A stretch of 64,000 nt of DNA from Algoriphagus yeomjeoni (GTDB lineage Bacteria; Bacteroidota; Bacteroidia; Cytophagales; Cyclobacteriaceae): positions 248,001-312,000 of the forward strand of contig NZ_QLLK01000005.1 of the NCBI RefSeq assembly GCF_003259505.1. Reading direction: 5' to 3'. The first letter of the stretch is position 1. Each line of letters opens with the position of its first letter. This document shows positions 1-8,058 of the stretch, piece by piece. A model generated the notes under the pieces. That model searched no databases. It was not told where the DNA came from and saw nothing but the letters and a program-made list of their open reading frames with translations. Both the position numbers and the translations under genes were made by a program.

Positions 1-452
1 CTATTCAGCTTAAAGATCGATTGTATTATGGGGGGAACTTTGGGATGCAATTTGGAACCGTCACTTTAATTGACTTTTCTCCTCTAGTCGGTGTGATGAT
101 TACCCCGAAGTTTTCATCAGGTGTTGGGATCACCTATCAATATTTTAATGATAGACGCTACATAGGTGGAGAAACATCCTCCTACGGTGGCAGGCTTTTC
201 AGTCGATATAATATCTTTCCAAATATCTTCCTTCATGCGGAATATGAATCTATCAACTTCGATAATTATAATCGATTTTCAGAGCGATTTGAACGGATTT
301 GGTCCAATGCAATCTTCTTAGGTGGTGGTTATTTCGCCCCGTTTGGCCCAAGAGGAGGTGCAAACTTTACATTCCTCTATAATGTATTGCATGATAATCT
401 TCGTTCGCCTTATGGTGAACCATACGTGATTCGTGTTGGTTTTGTGCTGTAG
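1..452 (+). CDS. Outer-membrane-like protein, C-terminal part (5' end outside window)
   Basis: The reading frame is open from the left edge (first full codon at base 3) to the TAG at 450-452, so this is the last ~149 residues of a longer gene. The visible protein has alternating polar/aromatic stretches typical of short beta-strands (for example YYGGNFGMQFGTV and IFLHAEYESINFDNYNRF) and ends with a hydrophobic strand (VIRVGFVL), as in small outer-membrane beta-barrels. It lies 20 nt upstream of cysE, with no terminator between them. The exact family cannot be stated because the N-terminus is missing. Confidence 0.6.
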   Translation, partial: IQLKDRLYYGGNFGMQFGTVTLIDFSPLVGVMITPKFSSGVGITYQYFNDRRYIGGETSSYGGRLFSRYNIFPNIFLHAEYESINFDNYNRFSERFERIWSNAIFLGGGYFAPFGPRGGANFTFLYNVLHDNLRSPYGEPYVIRVGFVL

Positions 453-472
453 ATACACCTAATACATTTTTA

Positions 473-1321
473 ATGGAATCCTTTATTTCAAAACTTCACA
501 AAGCTCATCAGGATTGTTCTGAATGCCCTTCACCAAAGGTGATTCAGAAGTTTTTTGAAGATACGCTTGGGCTCCTTTTCCCGGAGTATACCGTAGAAAA
601 GATCGAAGATAGGTTGCAAATAGAAGCGGCTTTACTTATTCTGCAGGATGATTTATCTTTTATTTTGGAGAGAAACCCTCATTTACATAAGGGCAAAGGT
701 TCACAACTAGCGAAGGTCTTTTTTGATAATCTGGAACAGATTTATGACTGGATAAATCAGGATGTTGATGCCATGTATGCTGGAGATCCTGCTGCCAAGT
801 CAAGGACGGAAATACTTAGAAGCTACCCAGGCTTCTATGCTATCGCAGCCTATAGAATTGCGCATTCTCTTCTGGGCTTAGGTATCAATTTGATTCCAAG
901 AATCATCACAGAATTTGCACATAGCCGTACGGGAATAGATATTCATCCAGGGGCAACCATTGGGAAGCATTTCTGTATTGATCATGGTACCGGAGTGGTG
1001 ATTGGTGAGACGACTATCATTGGGAATCACGTGAAGATCTATCAAGGCGTTACTCTCGGAGCATTGAGCGTAGATAAAGCGGATGCAGATAACAAAAGGC
1101 ATCCGACCATAGAAGATGAAGTCGTGATTTATTCGGGAGCGACTATTCTTGGCGGTAATACGGTTATTGGGAAAGGCAGTACAATAGGTGGCAATGTTTG
1201 GCTGACGAAAAGTGTCGCCCCAAAAAGCAAAGTTTATTACCAAACTCAAATGTACCACGCAGACTCTGCTGTGACAGATATGTACGTTTTCAAAAATGAT
1301 CAAGATGAAATGAGCCACTAG
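473..1321 (+). CDS. cysE: Serine O-acetyltransferase
   Basis: A 282-aa protein that acetylates L-serine with acetyl-CoA, the first step of cysteine synthesis in the cytoplasm. The N-terminal half (1-150) is alpha-helical; residues ~153-255 form a left-handed beta-helix of hexapeptide repeats (IDIHPGATIG, CIDHGTGVVIGET, GATILGGNTVIGKG). Asp156 in DIHP and His171 in DHGTG sit where the catalytic Asp/His pair of E. coli CysE sits. The C-terminal tail continues to residue 282 and could carry the CysK-binding end, although it lacks the usual terminal Ile (ends MSH). It starts 20 nt after the preceding stop and is followed after 73 nt by cysteine synthase, so both enzymes of the pathway are side by side. 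Confidence 0.93.
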   Translation: MESFISKLHKAHQDCSECPSPKVIQKFFEDTLGLLFPEYTVEKIEDRLQIEAALLILQDDLSFILERNPHLHKGKGSQLAKVFFDNLEQIYDWINQDVDAMYAGDPAAKSRTEILRSYPGFYAIAAYRIAHSLLGLGINLIPRIITEFAHSRTGIDIHPGATIGKHFCIDHGTGVVIGETTIIGNHVKIYQGVTLGALSVDKADADNKRHPTIEDEVVIYSGATILGGNTVIGKGSTIGGNVWLTKSVAPKSKVYYQTQMYHADSAVTDMYVFKNDQDEMSH

Positions 1322-1394
1322 TATTTATTCTAGGAAAGAATAATATTTTAGCGAGCGAATTCCATGCGAGCAAACTTCTATCAATACTAAACGC

Positions 1395-2270
1395 ATGAAA
1401 CTATTTGAACTTATAGGCAATACCCCACTTGTAGAGCTAGATCATATTCCAGTAAATCCCAAAGTCAAGATTTTTTGTAAACTGGAAGGTCAAAATCCAG
1501 GAGGAAGTGTGAAAGATCGTGCAGCATATAATATGCTTAGAAGTGCCATGGATCGCGGCGATATTAAAGCCGGAGATAAGCTAGTAGAAGCAACCAGCGG
1601 AAACACAGGAATTGCCTTGGCGATGGTTGCCAAAGTTCTTGGACTGGAAATGACGTTAATCATGCCTGATAATTCCACTAAAGAGCGTGTGATTTCTATG
1701 GAAGCTTACGGAGCTACAGTGATTCTCACGCCAGCGGCAAAAACAATCGAATATTCTAGAACCTTGGCAGAGAAGATGAGCAAGGAGGGTTATTTGATGT
1801 TGGACCAATTCGCTAATCCGGATAATTACCTAGCTCACTACAAAACAACTGGACCAGAAATATGGGAGGCTACAGATGGTGAAGTGACTCATTTTGTATC
1901 TGCGATGGGGACCACAGGGACAATCATGGGAGTTTCCAAGTATTTGAAAGAGAGAAATCCTGAAATTCAAATTGTAGGAACTCAGCCAACTGATGGCTCA
2001 AGCATACCCGGTATCAGGAGATGGTCACCCGAGTTTTTGCCAAAGATTTTTGACTCGAGTAGAGTTGATCAGGTGATAGATGTTAGTCAGGATCAGGCCA
2101 CTGAAATGACTCGACGAATGGCAAGAGAAGAAGGTATCCTTGCCGGGATGAGCAGCGGAGGAGCATTACATGCAGCTATCGAGCTTTCCAAAACTTTGAA
2201 AGAAGGAGTGATTGTTTGTATTACCTGTGACCGTGGTGATAGATATTTGAGCTCCGATCTTTTTGGGTGA
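1395..2270 (+). CDS. cysM: Cysteine synthase, CysM type
   Basis: A 291-aa PLP-dependent O-acetylserine (or O-phosphoserine/thiosulfate) sulfhydrylase. The PLP lysine is Lys40 in NPGGSVKDRAA; the substrate loop TSGNTG is at 67-72; the phosphate-binding GTTGT loop is near 173-177. The length and the short C-terminus resemble CysM (~290-300 aa) rather than CysK (~310-320). It converts the product of the upstream serine acetyltransferase gene to cysteine. The 73-nt gap upstream contains no clear terminator, so cotranscription with cysE is likely. CysM versus CysK is decided by overall look only. Confidence 0.92.
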   Translation: MKLFELIGNTPLVELDHIPVNPKVKIFCKLEGQNPGGSVKDRAAYNMLRSAMDRGDIKAGDKLVEATSGNTGIALAMVAKVLGLEMTLIMPDNSTKERVISMEAYGATVILTPAAKTIEYSRTLAEKMSKEGYLMLDQFANPDNYLAHYKTTGPEIWEATDGEVTHFVSAMGTTGTIMGVSKYLKERNPEIQIVGTQPTDGSSIPGIRRWSPEFLPKIFDSSRVDQVIDVSQDQATEMTRRMAREEGILAGMSSGGALHAAIELSKTLKEGVIVCITCDRGDRYLSSDLFG

Positions 2271-2551
2271 TATGCCCTTTACTCGTATTCTGATTTTATA
2301 AGTTGAATCCATCAACTCTGGTAGGAATCATTTTCCCCGATCTAGGTATAAAAGATATAGCCTGAACCCATTCAGGTTTATCCTTCAAAAAAGGCATAGG
2401 TGAAAAATTAGCCTATATGTGGTTCTCAGAGGGGTTTTTCTTTACGGTAAAAGAATTTGTTGCTACAAGGTCTCAATGGGCAGCTGGTTTGCATTATTTC
2501 TAATGAACCCGATTACTGGGTTTTAATTTGAAATTTTAAACCAACTAGACC

Positions 2552-3088
2552 ATGAACTCAATTAATGAAAATCAGGAAGAACATAACAGAGAAAACCTTG
2601 CTGGACAGGAAGCAGTGAAGAAAATCCGTGAATTGATTGATAAATCAGGATCATGTTTTTTTGTGACTTCAACAAGTCTCAATAACTCTCATAAGTCTCG
2701 TCCTATGTCTGTCCAAAAGACTGATGAAGCTGGGAATATCTGGTTTCTCAGCGCAAAGGATAGTATGAAGAATATGGAAATTGCAGCTGATACGGACGTG
2801 ACGCTATATTTTCAAGGTTCATCATATTCAGATTTCTTAGAATTGAATGGTCATGCTGTAATTACAGATGATCGCGCAAAAATTGAAGAACTTTGGGACC
2901 CAACAGTTAAGGCATGGTTTACCGAAGGAAAAGATGATCCTAGAATCTCAGTCATACAATTTATCCCTGATAGCGGATATTATTGGGACAACAAGCATGG
3001 AAATACTGTCGCTGGAATCAAAGTTTTGATCAGTGCGATTTCAGGGAAAACAATGGATGATTCCATTGAAGGAACTTTGAAAGTATAA
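2552..3088 (+). CDS. Pyridoxamine 5'-phosphate oxidase-fold protein (general stress protein 26-like)
   Basis: A 178-aa cytoplasmic protein with a split-barrel FMN-binding fold (COG3871-like). After a polar N-terminus (1-25) it shows the typical core: a strand reading FFVTSTS, the RPMSVQ strand that usually contacts flavin phosphate, IWFLSAKDS, then VTLYFQGS, followed by an acidic helix and the FIPDSGYYWDN strand typical of this group. Its substrate is unknown; family members bind flavins and are stress-linked. It is a single-gene unit: 281 nt of noncoding sequence precede it and a hairpin terminator follows. In the upstream gap I see only a short hairpin (CCTGAA-4 nt-TTCAGG near 2363) and no gene. 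Confidence 0.82.
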   Translation: MNSINENQEEHNRENLAGQEAVKKIRELIDKSGSCFFVTSTSLNNSHKSRPMSVQKTDEAGNIWFLSAKDSMKNMEIAADTDVTLYFQGSSYSDFLELNGHAVITDDRAKIEELWDPTVKAWFTEGKDDPRISVIQFIPDSGYYWDNKHGNTVAGIKVLISAISGKTMDDSIEGTLKV

Positions 3089-3107
3089 TGGGGGACTTTA
3101 AAGTTCG

Positions 3108-3141
3108 AATGTGATCTGGGAAACTGGATCACATTTTTTTA
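3108..3141 (+). terminator. Rho-independent terminator after the PNPOx-fold gene
   Basis: A 9-bp perfect stem, AATGTGATC (3108-3116) with GATCACATT (3127-3135), a 10-nt loop and a T-run, 20 nt after the stop codon at 3088. Confidence 0.8.
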
Positions 3142-3150
3142 TTTCTTAGC

Positions 3151-3166
3151 CACGAAGGACACGAAG
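3151..3166. repeat. CACGAAG tandem motif
   Basis: CACGAAGGACACGAAG: two CACGAAG units 2 nt apart, followed by purine-rich AAAGCGCAAAGG. It lies in the gap between two convergent genes. Similar CACGAAGG-type strings are, from memory, often seen beside GxxExxY-family genes in many bacteria; no such gene is present here, so this may be a remnant. Confidence 0.4.
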
Positions 3167-3248
3167 AAAGCGCAAAGGTTTTGGATGGAAAGGGAAATTG
3201 AGCGGAAGGAGAAGATGTGTAACGGTAACAATATCAACATAATTTCGC

Positions 3249-3268
3249 CGCGGCGTTGCGTCGCCGCG
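3249..3268. repeat. GC-rich inverted repeat just downstream of the acyltransferase gene
   Basis: CGCGGCG, a 6-nt loop TTGCGT, then CGCCGCG: a perfect 7-bp GC-only stem in an otherwise AT-rich gap, 7 nt beyond the stop of the minus-strand gene. It has no T-run and is much more GC-rich than its surroundings, so it looks like a dispersed REP-like element more than an ordinary terminator. Confidence 0.5.
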
Positions 3269-3274
3269 AGACAG

Positions 3275-4381
3275 TTAGATCCTGAAAAAGATCTTCTTTT
3301 TATAAAGGAAGTAGCATAAATACCACATTGCACCCAGAGTCAGAAATGCAGTAATAATAGCGATGACAGCTTCTCCTATTCCAATCGATTCTAAGACCCC
3401 ACCGCTGAAAATTTCTATAAAGCCATAAAGCCAGCGATGTCCTAAAGTCTCTGCAAAGAGATAAATGAATATGGAATTCATCCCAACTATCACAAATGGG
3501 AAAACCCAGGAATTTACTTTTTTGACATCCACCAACCAATAGCAGAAAGCTAATGCCAACATCGCCCAACCACCAGAAGCAAAAGCAAATGCGGTGGTAC
3601 TGATCCGCTTTACAATAGGGGTGATTCCTGCTATATCCAATCCATAACCGATTGCCAAGGCAATTACTCCAGCTATTACGAGCGCTTTTATCTTTTCTTT
3701 TTCTGACCTTTTGGAAAGAAGTAAATTCCCACAAATCGCTCCCCAAATCGTATGGGCAGCCGTCGGAATGCAATTAATAGCTACCCAGCCTCCATTATTT
3801 ACCTGCCCCATCAGAATTTGATCTATATAATTTCCAAAGTTGGTTCCATGCTCATATGGAACTTCAGGATTGTAAAGTCTATACAAAATTTCCGTCAAGG
3901 CAAGTAGAGCCAATGAAACTCCTAATTGTACTTTCCATGATCTGTCTAAAAGAAAATAAGTGACCAAAATGGTGAAAGATAATTGAGTTAGGACATTCCA
4001 CAGCTCGAATACCAATTCTCCTGCATAGACGCAATGCAAACCTGTCCCGAAGAGAAATAGTAAGAGGCATCGTTTCAGAATGTGGCGGGTTACCTTGCTT
4101 CGGTCACTAACTACCGCCATTCTTTTGTTCAGAGAAAACGGCATAGCTACACCTACGATAAACATGAAAAATGGCTGGATCAAATCCCAAAACCGCAGCC
4201 CATGCCAAGGATGATGGGTGAATTGTGTGAAAAAAGGATGAAGGAATGCTCCTTCAGGATTAGCCTCCAAAAGTGTATGGTAAACTGATGCTGCTTCAGC
4301 TACAAGTAAGAACATAGTTATTCCTCGAAATACATCTAGGGAAACAAGCCTGTTTTGGTTAGAAAGTTTCAGGTTACTCAT
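3275..4381 (-). CDS. NagX/HGSNAT-like membrane acyltransferase (DUF5009-type)
   Basis: A 368-aa polytopic inner-membrane protein with about ten hydrophobic helices. The start at 4381 gives MSNLKLSNQNRLVSLDVFRG, the usual N-terminus of this family (RLVSLDVFRG directly before helix 1); a longer frame back to 4465 adds a tail unlike relatives. The signature HHPWHGLRFWDLIQPFFMFIVG lies near residues 60-85; these His residues belong to the loop implicated in acetyl transfer from acetyl-CoA to amino sugars by heparan-alpha-glucosaminide N-acetyltransferase. The likely role is acetylation of a glucosamine-type sugar; the substrate is not shown by the sequence. It is its own unit, since a terminator separates it from the upstream VOC gene. 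Confidence 0.82.
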   Translation of the reverse strand: MSNLKLSNQNRLVSLDVFRGITMFLLVAEAASVYHTLLEANPEGAFLHPFFTQFTHHPWHGLRFWDLIQPFFMFIVGVAMPFSLNKRMAVVSDRSKVTRHILKRCLLLFLFGTGLHCVYAGELVFELWNVLTQLSFTILVTYFLLDRSWKVQLGVSLALLALTEILYRLYNPEVPYEHGTNFGNYIDQILMGQVNNGGWVAINCIPTAAHTIWGAICGNLLLSKRSEKEKIKALVIAGVIALAIGYGLDIAGITPIVKRISTTAFAFASGGWAMLALAFCYWLVDVKKVNSWVFPFVIVGMNSIFIYLFAETLGHRWLYGFIEIFSGGVLESIGIGEAVIAIITAFLTLGAMWYLCYFLYKKKIFFRI

Positions 4382-4463
4382 GGGTATGGGTTTAGAGTCA
4401 GTGGTTTTTCTAAGATATAAAAAATGGAAGTTTATATTATTGTAAACTTGACCAGTGGAAATC

Positions 4464-4498
4464 AAAAAAGGGAAGAGGCTTTATTAGCGTCTTCCCTT
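4464..4498 (-). terminator. Terminator of the VOC / ferritin-like / VioB-like operon
   Basis: On the minus strand GGGAAGACGC pairs with GCCTCTTCCC (one C-C mismatch) around a short AT loop and is followed by six T. It lies 27 nt past the stop of the VOC gene at 4526, marking the end of that operon. Confidence 0.75.
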
Positions 4499-4525
4499 AA
4501 CTACTTGAATAGAATTATTGCTTAC

Positions 4526-4975
4526 TTATTTCTCCTTCTCTTTTAGATTTTGTCTCATTACCAGAGAATTGTTGTCTGGGTCTCGAAAGAAGAAAAACCG
4601 ATCTACGTAGCCTTCGTCTGATATGTTTTCAATTATAAATTCCTCATCAGAAACGGGATCTATAGCTACATTTTTACACTGAAGATATTCCAGGCCCTTT
4701 TTAATGTCTGATACAATAAGGCTTGGGACGGTTCCACTATCCGGTGGCGGGTCAAATGGCTTTTCTATATCAACAAATAACCCAATTGTAGATTTTAGTC
4801 CCTCATCTACATTTAGGTTCATCTGTATATAGGAGTTTTTTTCATAAGACCCACCAGCGTTAATTGTGTACTTGTCTTCTACTTCATAGCCTAGGATGTC
4901 TCTGTAGAACGTGAGAGACTTTACCATATCACTTACTGAGATTTTGGTGACCTGCTGTTCATAGTTGAAAGTCAT
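4526..4975 (-). CDS. VOC (glyoxalase/dioxygenase-fold) family protein
   Basis: A 149-aa protein with the paired beta-alpha-beta-beta-beta layout of the vicinal oxygen chelate superfamily: first module KISVSDMVKSLTFYRDILGYEVEDKY, second module PSLIVSDIKKGLEYLQ ending in DRFFFFRDPDNNSLVM. The RDPDNN turn before the last strand is characteristic. Members bind metals or small molecules (glyoxalases, resistance proteins, dioxygenases, epimerases); a specific activity cannot be assigned. It starts 11 nt after the ferritin-like gene, which itself starts 11 nt after the VioB-like gene, so it is the third gene of that operon and could act on, or protect from, the same product. Confidence 0.83.
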   Translation of the reverse strand: MTFNYEQQVTKISVSDMVKSLTFYRDILGYEVEDKYTINAGGSYEKNSYIQMNLNVDEGLKSTIGLFVDIEKPFDPPPDSGTVPSLIVSDIKKGLEYLQCKNVAIDPVSDEEFIIENISDEGYVDRFFFFRDPDNNSLVMRQNLKEKEK

Positions 4976-4986
4976 AGAAGTTGAGT

Positions 4987-6081
4987 TCAGTGCTTCAGTT
5001 TGGCTCTTTCAGCTGGAGTCAAATCCTCTCCAGTCACAAATTCAAAGCTAGGTCCAGCCATAAATCCTGGATGGTTTGGATCTGGAGTTTTCAAAAGAGT
5101 TAAGGCATATAGCCTAAGTGAAAACATCAAGCCCATAGCTTCATTAATTTGTTCAGGTTCTCCATTGAATGTGCGATGCAGGCTATTGAGCAAATACGTA
5201 TAGGAATAGTTGAAAAACTTGCTGTTCACAAACGCTAAGGAATTCGTCGGATAATCTGACATTTTTGGGTTCGGCCACATATTCGGAATATGGGTACTGT
5301 CCAATGGAACCGGTGCTCCCGAATAGGAGTAGCCATTTTCTGCATTAGGATCTTTGACCAGTTTTTTGCCTTTGACAATCTCCTGAAACCGGTAATAATG
5401 TGCAGGCTCTTCAATTTCAGAATCGTCAGGATTGACAAAAGGATCAGTGCTAGTACCTTCACCTTGATCTACAATGATATCTATTCCTCTAATTGCTGAA
5501 TCTAAATCTGTGATAGGAAATAGCAGATTTGCCGGAAAGAACTTCTCAAAAGTCATTTGATCTTCAATTTTGCCAGTAAAAATTGTTTTCCCAGGACCTG
5601 CAGCTTCTTCCATTCGTTTTAATTTGTCTTTAATTTTTTGATAAAACTGTCCTATGGTCATCGGTTCATCACTGCCAGCATAATTAGCTAATGCCTTGAT
5701 AGATATGGGATGTTCTGGCTCTTCAATGGACATAAAGACATTTTGGACCAAGTCCACCGAGAATTTCTCCAAAGGAACAGTTAGCCCGGAATCAACGCCT
5801 CCCGGTAATGGTCCCGGATAGGTAGGAATAAAATCAGGTTTATTTAAGCAAGGCTTTCCACCAATGGCTGTCAGTAAGTTACTCGCAATCGAAAGGTGCA
5901 GCATTTCTTCTCCGACCACGGAGCCTATGATATTGGAGATTTCATCATTTCCGGTATTGTGCAATGTGAAATTTGCAGTCAAATAGGGTGGGATAGTTGA
6001 ATGCTCGAGTTCTATGGCTGTTTGTACAGCATTTCTTAAGTCCTCGATTGAGTCGATAGTTATTTTTTTAAGTAAGATCAT
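4987..6081 (-). CDS. Ferritin-like domain protein, resembles the C-terminal half of VioB/RebD
   Basis: A 364-aa protein. Helix 1 has AIELEHSTIPPYL (23-34, Glu24/Glu26), helix 2 GEEMLHL with E59-x-x-H62, a later segment MSIEEPEH (116-124), the string DQGEG (205-209) and E225-x-x-H228 before YYRF: the repeated E/ExxH pattern of a di-iron-type four-helix bundle (Pfam Ferritin-like, PF12902). Compared from memory with VioB and RebD, the same order occurs in their C-terminal half: AxELxxMLQYL, EEMIHxLVVNNxLMA, IEQPE, DQGEG/EQGEG and a near-terminal AGPSFE, which is also found here (MAGPSFEF). VioB/RebD couple two tryptophan-derived imines. Here the half is free-standing, 11 nt downstream of a gene resembling the other half. 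The substrate is unknown. Confidence 0.78.
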   Translation of the reverse strand: MILLKKITIDSIEDLRNAVQTAIELEHSTIPPYLTANFTLHNTGNDEISNIIGSVVGEEMLHLSIASNLLTAIGGKPCLNKPDFIPTYPGPLPGGVDSGLTVPLEKFSVDLVQNVFMSIEEPEHPISIKALANYAGSDEPMTIGQFYQKIKDKLKRMEEAAGPGKTIFTGKIEDQMTFEKFFPANLLFPITDLDSAIRGIDIIVDQGEGTSTDPFVNPDDSEIEEPAHYYRFQEIVKGKKLVKDPNAENGYSYSGAPVPLDSTHIPNMWPNPKMSDYPTNSLAFVNSKFFNYSYTYLLNSLHRTFNGEPEQINEAMGLMFSLRLYALTLLKTPDPNHPGFMAGPSFEFVTGEDLTPAERAKLKH

Positions 6082-6092
6082 GAGTGGAGGGA

Positions 6093-7838
6093 TTAAAGTT
6101 TTTTATAAGTGATTTCATCTTTTTTTCCGGTTTGGCTAAGTATGCCATCCAGGTAATTGAGAATCATTTGTTGTTTATCCCTCGAGAGATCTCGCGTCAC
6201 AGGCATGTAGTTTGGATCAGATTTCTCTTTTCCGAAGACAAATTTTAATATCTCAGCATTTTTATCAACTACTTCTTGATCAGCCAGATTGAAAATCCCT
6301 TTTGACATCAATGGATAAAGATTGGCGTATTGCTGCATGGTAGGCTGTAAGTCTGACCAGGTAGGATTGTCGATCTTAGTTTGTTCCACGCTGTCAAAAA
6401 CCAACAGACTGATGAAGTTATTCTGGTTGCAATTGGAAAAATAGGTGTTGCTTAAGTTATAGGCTATTCCGTATACTTGCCCATCTATATAGGATCTAGG
6501 ATTACCTGGATCGCCAGCTTTCACGGGTAAGCTTAGCTTTCCTTCAGCGTCGGTGGTTAAGGTTTCAGGGAAATCAATTGCTTCTACCGGCACACCTATA
6601 ACTGGAGGATTTGGGCCCAACGCATTTATGTTTCTTGCGAATGAAACCGAACGATTTGGTAAAGGCTTGCCTAGTGAAGAAGCGTATAACTGGGCTTCGC
6701 ATGACTCTCCAGGATTCAAGTAAAACACCGGGTAATCGGCGCAGACGTATTCTTTGAATTCTTGAAAAACTGGGGTTGATTGTTTCGTAGATGCGATTAA
6801 GTCAGGATCGTTGGGATTGTTTGGAGTGACTATAACTAGAGGGTATTTTTCTGCTAGTTCAAATTGAGTTTCACTGAGCGGAATGCTACAAACCCCAGAA
6901 GAGCCTAGGTACCAATCAGGCTCATGGTAGGGAATGTTTGCCAGAAATTCGTAGTCTGGATAATTCGTAGCTCCTTTATCCACAGCTAGAATTAGCTTAT
7001 TATGTTGGGCTAAAACCACATGACCTGTAGCTTTATCTACGTCGAACTGGAAGGAGTTACTAAGATCGAGTGAAAGGCATTTTACTTGAGAGTCCAGCAC
7101 AGCTGAGGCGTAGCAGCTAATACTTGAATTAGTAGGGAAAAACTGCCTGCCAACGGTGAAATGCTTAGGTTCAGAAGTAGTGGAAGGACCGATTGAGCCT
7201 ACTATTCTTCCCAATGTGAATTGAGGGGAAGTGTGGTCGCCATTGTATCTATCCACAGTAAACTGGATGGAAAGCTGATCCGGGCTGCACCCAAACAATT
7301 CTTTGAGATACCTGGAATTACTCTCTTCTAAATCCCAAGTTATGTTTTTCAAAATAGACTGGTAAGTGGCGGATGCCGCTCCATCGTGGGTCTGATCCAG
7401 CGACCTGGTAAACCATAAGTTGGTAAATGCGGCAACTTCATAGTCGGCTTTAAATAGATCCTTTTCGCCCGAAACTAGTCTGACAATTAATCCCCAAAGC
7501 GCAGAAACACCCTGCTGTTGGGAGTCTAGATCCACTATTTTACCACAGACCTTGGAGTCAGAATCCATGATAGACATTCCGATGATGGGGTCATCTGCAT
7601 GGTGAAACGTGCTGGTGCCATCCAAGTAGGTAACGCTTTTCACAGTACATCCTAGAAATCTCCAGTTTCCTGTACCATCAGGATTCCACCAGCCATTTGC
7701 GTTCTTTCCTTCCGTGTATTGTTGATACTCAGGTCGGAATGATACATTGTTGAAATGTGTGGGATCATTGTTGACCGTAGAGGGGTCAGCCTGGAATTGC
7801 CCCGAAAAAGTTAATCGGGGTGAGTTTAAATAAGACAT
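6093..7838 (-). CDS. Large protein resembling the N-terminal half of VioB/RebD (chromopyrrolate-synthase-like)
   Basis: A 581-aa protein without signal peptide or membrane helix. The N-terminus MSYLNSPRLTFSGQF matches, from memory, the MSxxDxPRxHFxG opening of VioB and RebD. The C-terminal segment 504-563 (YANLYPLMSKGIFNLAD, then NYMPVTRDLS and ILNYL) matches the VioB/RebD linker of the form YYELxYxFM..VFSLAD...YYMPxTRxLS...FLKYL that leads into their ferritin-like domain. Here the protein stops shortly after this segment and the ferritin-like half follows as a separate gene after 11 nt, so the two are probably a heteromeric version of the fused enzyme. Upstream lie 220 nt of AT-rich sequence in which I find no convincing promoter. 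This is not a frameshift: a stop, an 11-nt spacer and a normal start with a folded N-terminus are present. Confidence 0.72.
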   Translation of the reverse strand: MSYLNSPRLTFSGQFQADPSTVNNDPTHFNNVSFRPEYQQYTEGKNANGWWNPDGTGNWRFLGCTVKSVTYLDGTSTFHHADDPIIGMSIMDSDSKVCGKIVDLDSQQQGVSALWGLIVRLVSGEKDLFKADYEVAAFTNLWFTRSLDQTHDGAASATYQSILKNITWDLEESNSRYLKELFGCSPDQLSIQFTVDRYNGDHTSPQFTLGRIVGSIGPSTTSEPKHFTVGRQFFPTNSSISCYASAVLDSQVKCLSLDLSNSFQFDVDKATGHVVLAQHNKLILAVDKGATNYPDYEFLANIPYHEPDWYLGSSGVCSIPLSETQFELAEKYPLVIVTPNNPNDPDLIASTKQSTPVFQEFKEYVCADYPVFYLNPGESCEAQLYASSLGKPLPNRSVSFARNINALGPNPPVIGVPVEAIDFPETLTTDAEGKLSLPVKAGDPGNPRSYIDGQVYGIAYNLSNTYFSNCNQNNFISLLVFDSVEQTKIDNPTWSDLQPTMQQYANLYPLMSKGIFNLADQEVVDKNAEILKFVFGKEKSDPNYMPVTRDLSRDKQQMILNYLDGILSQTGKKDEITYKKL

Positions 7839-8058
7839 TTTTATAAGTTTAAAAGATTAATAAAAAGTATAATCTTAAGTTAGTTGATGTCTTTTTTAAA
7901 AGCTAATAAATTAATTATAAATATCTGATAATAAGTTATTTAATTATTTATAATATCGAGATAATCCTATTGTGGGGTTGGACAATTTCATAAAAATTTG
8001 ATTATAAGAGTAGTATAATGTTGTTTGCTAATATATAATTGTAATATATATGGTTAGC

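Noticed and set aside
3139-3333. A 64-codon frame on the minus strand across the GC-rich hairpin
   Set aside because: It overlaps the acyltransferase 3' end, runs through the repeat elements and has no protein-like composition.
6082-6092. Frameshift or sequencing error splitting one VioB-like gene
   Set aside because: The downstream frame begins with ATG and a folded N-terminus, the upstream protein ends with a charged tail and an ordinary stop, and the 11-nt spacer equals the next spacer in the operon.
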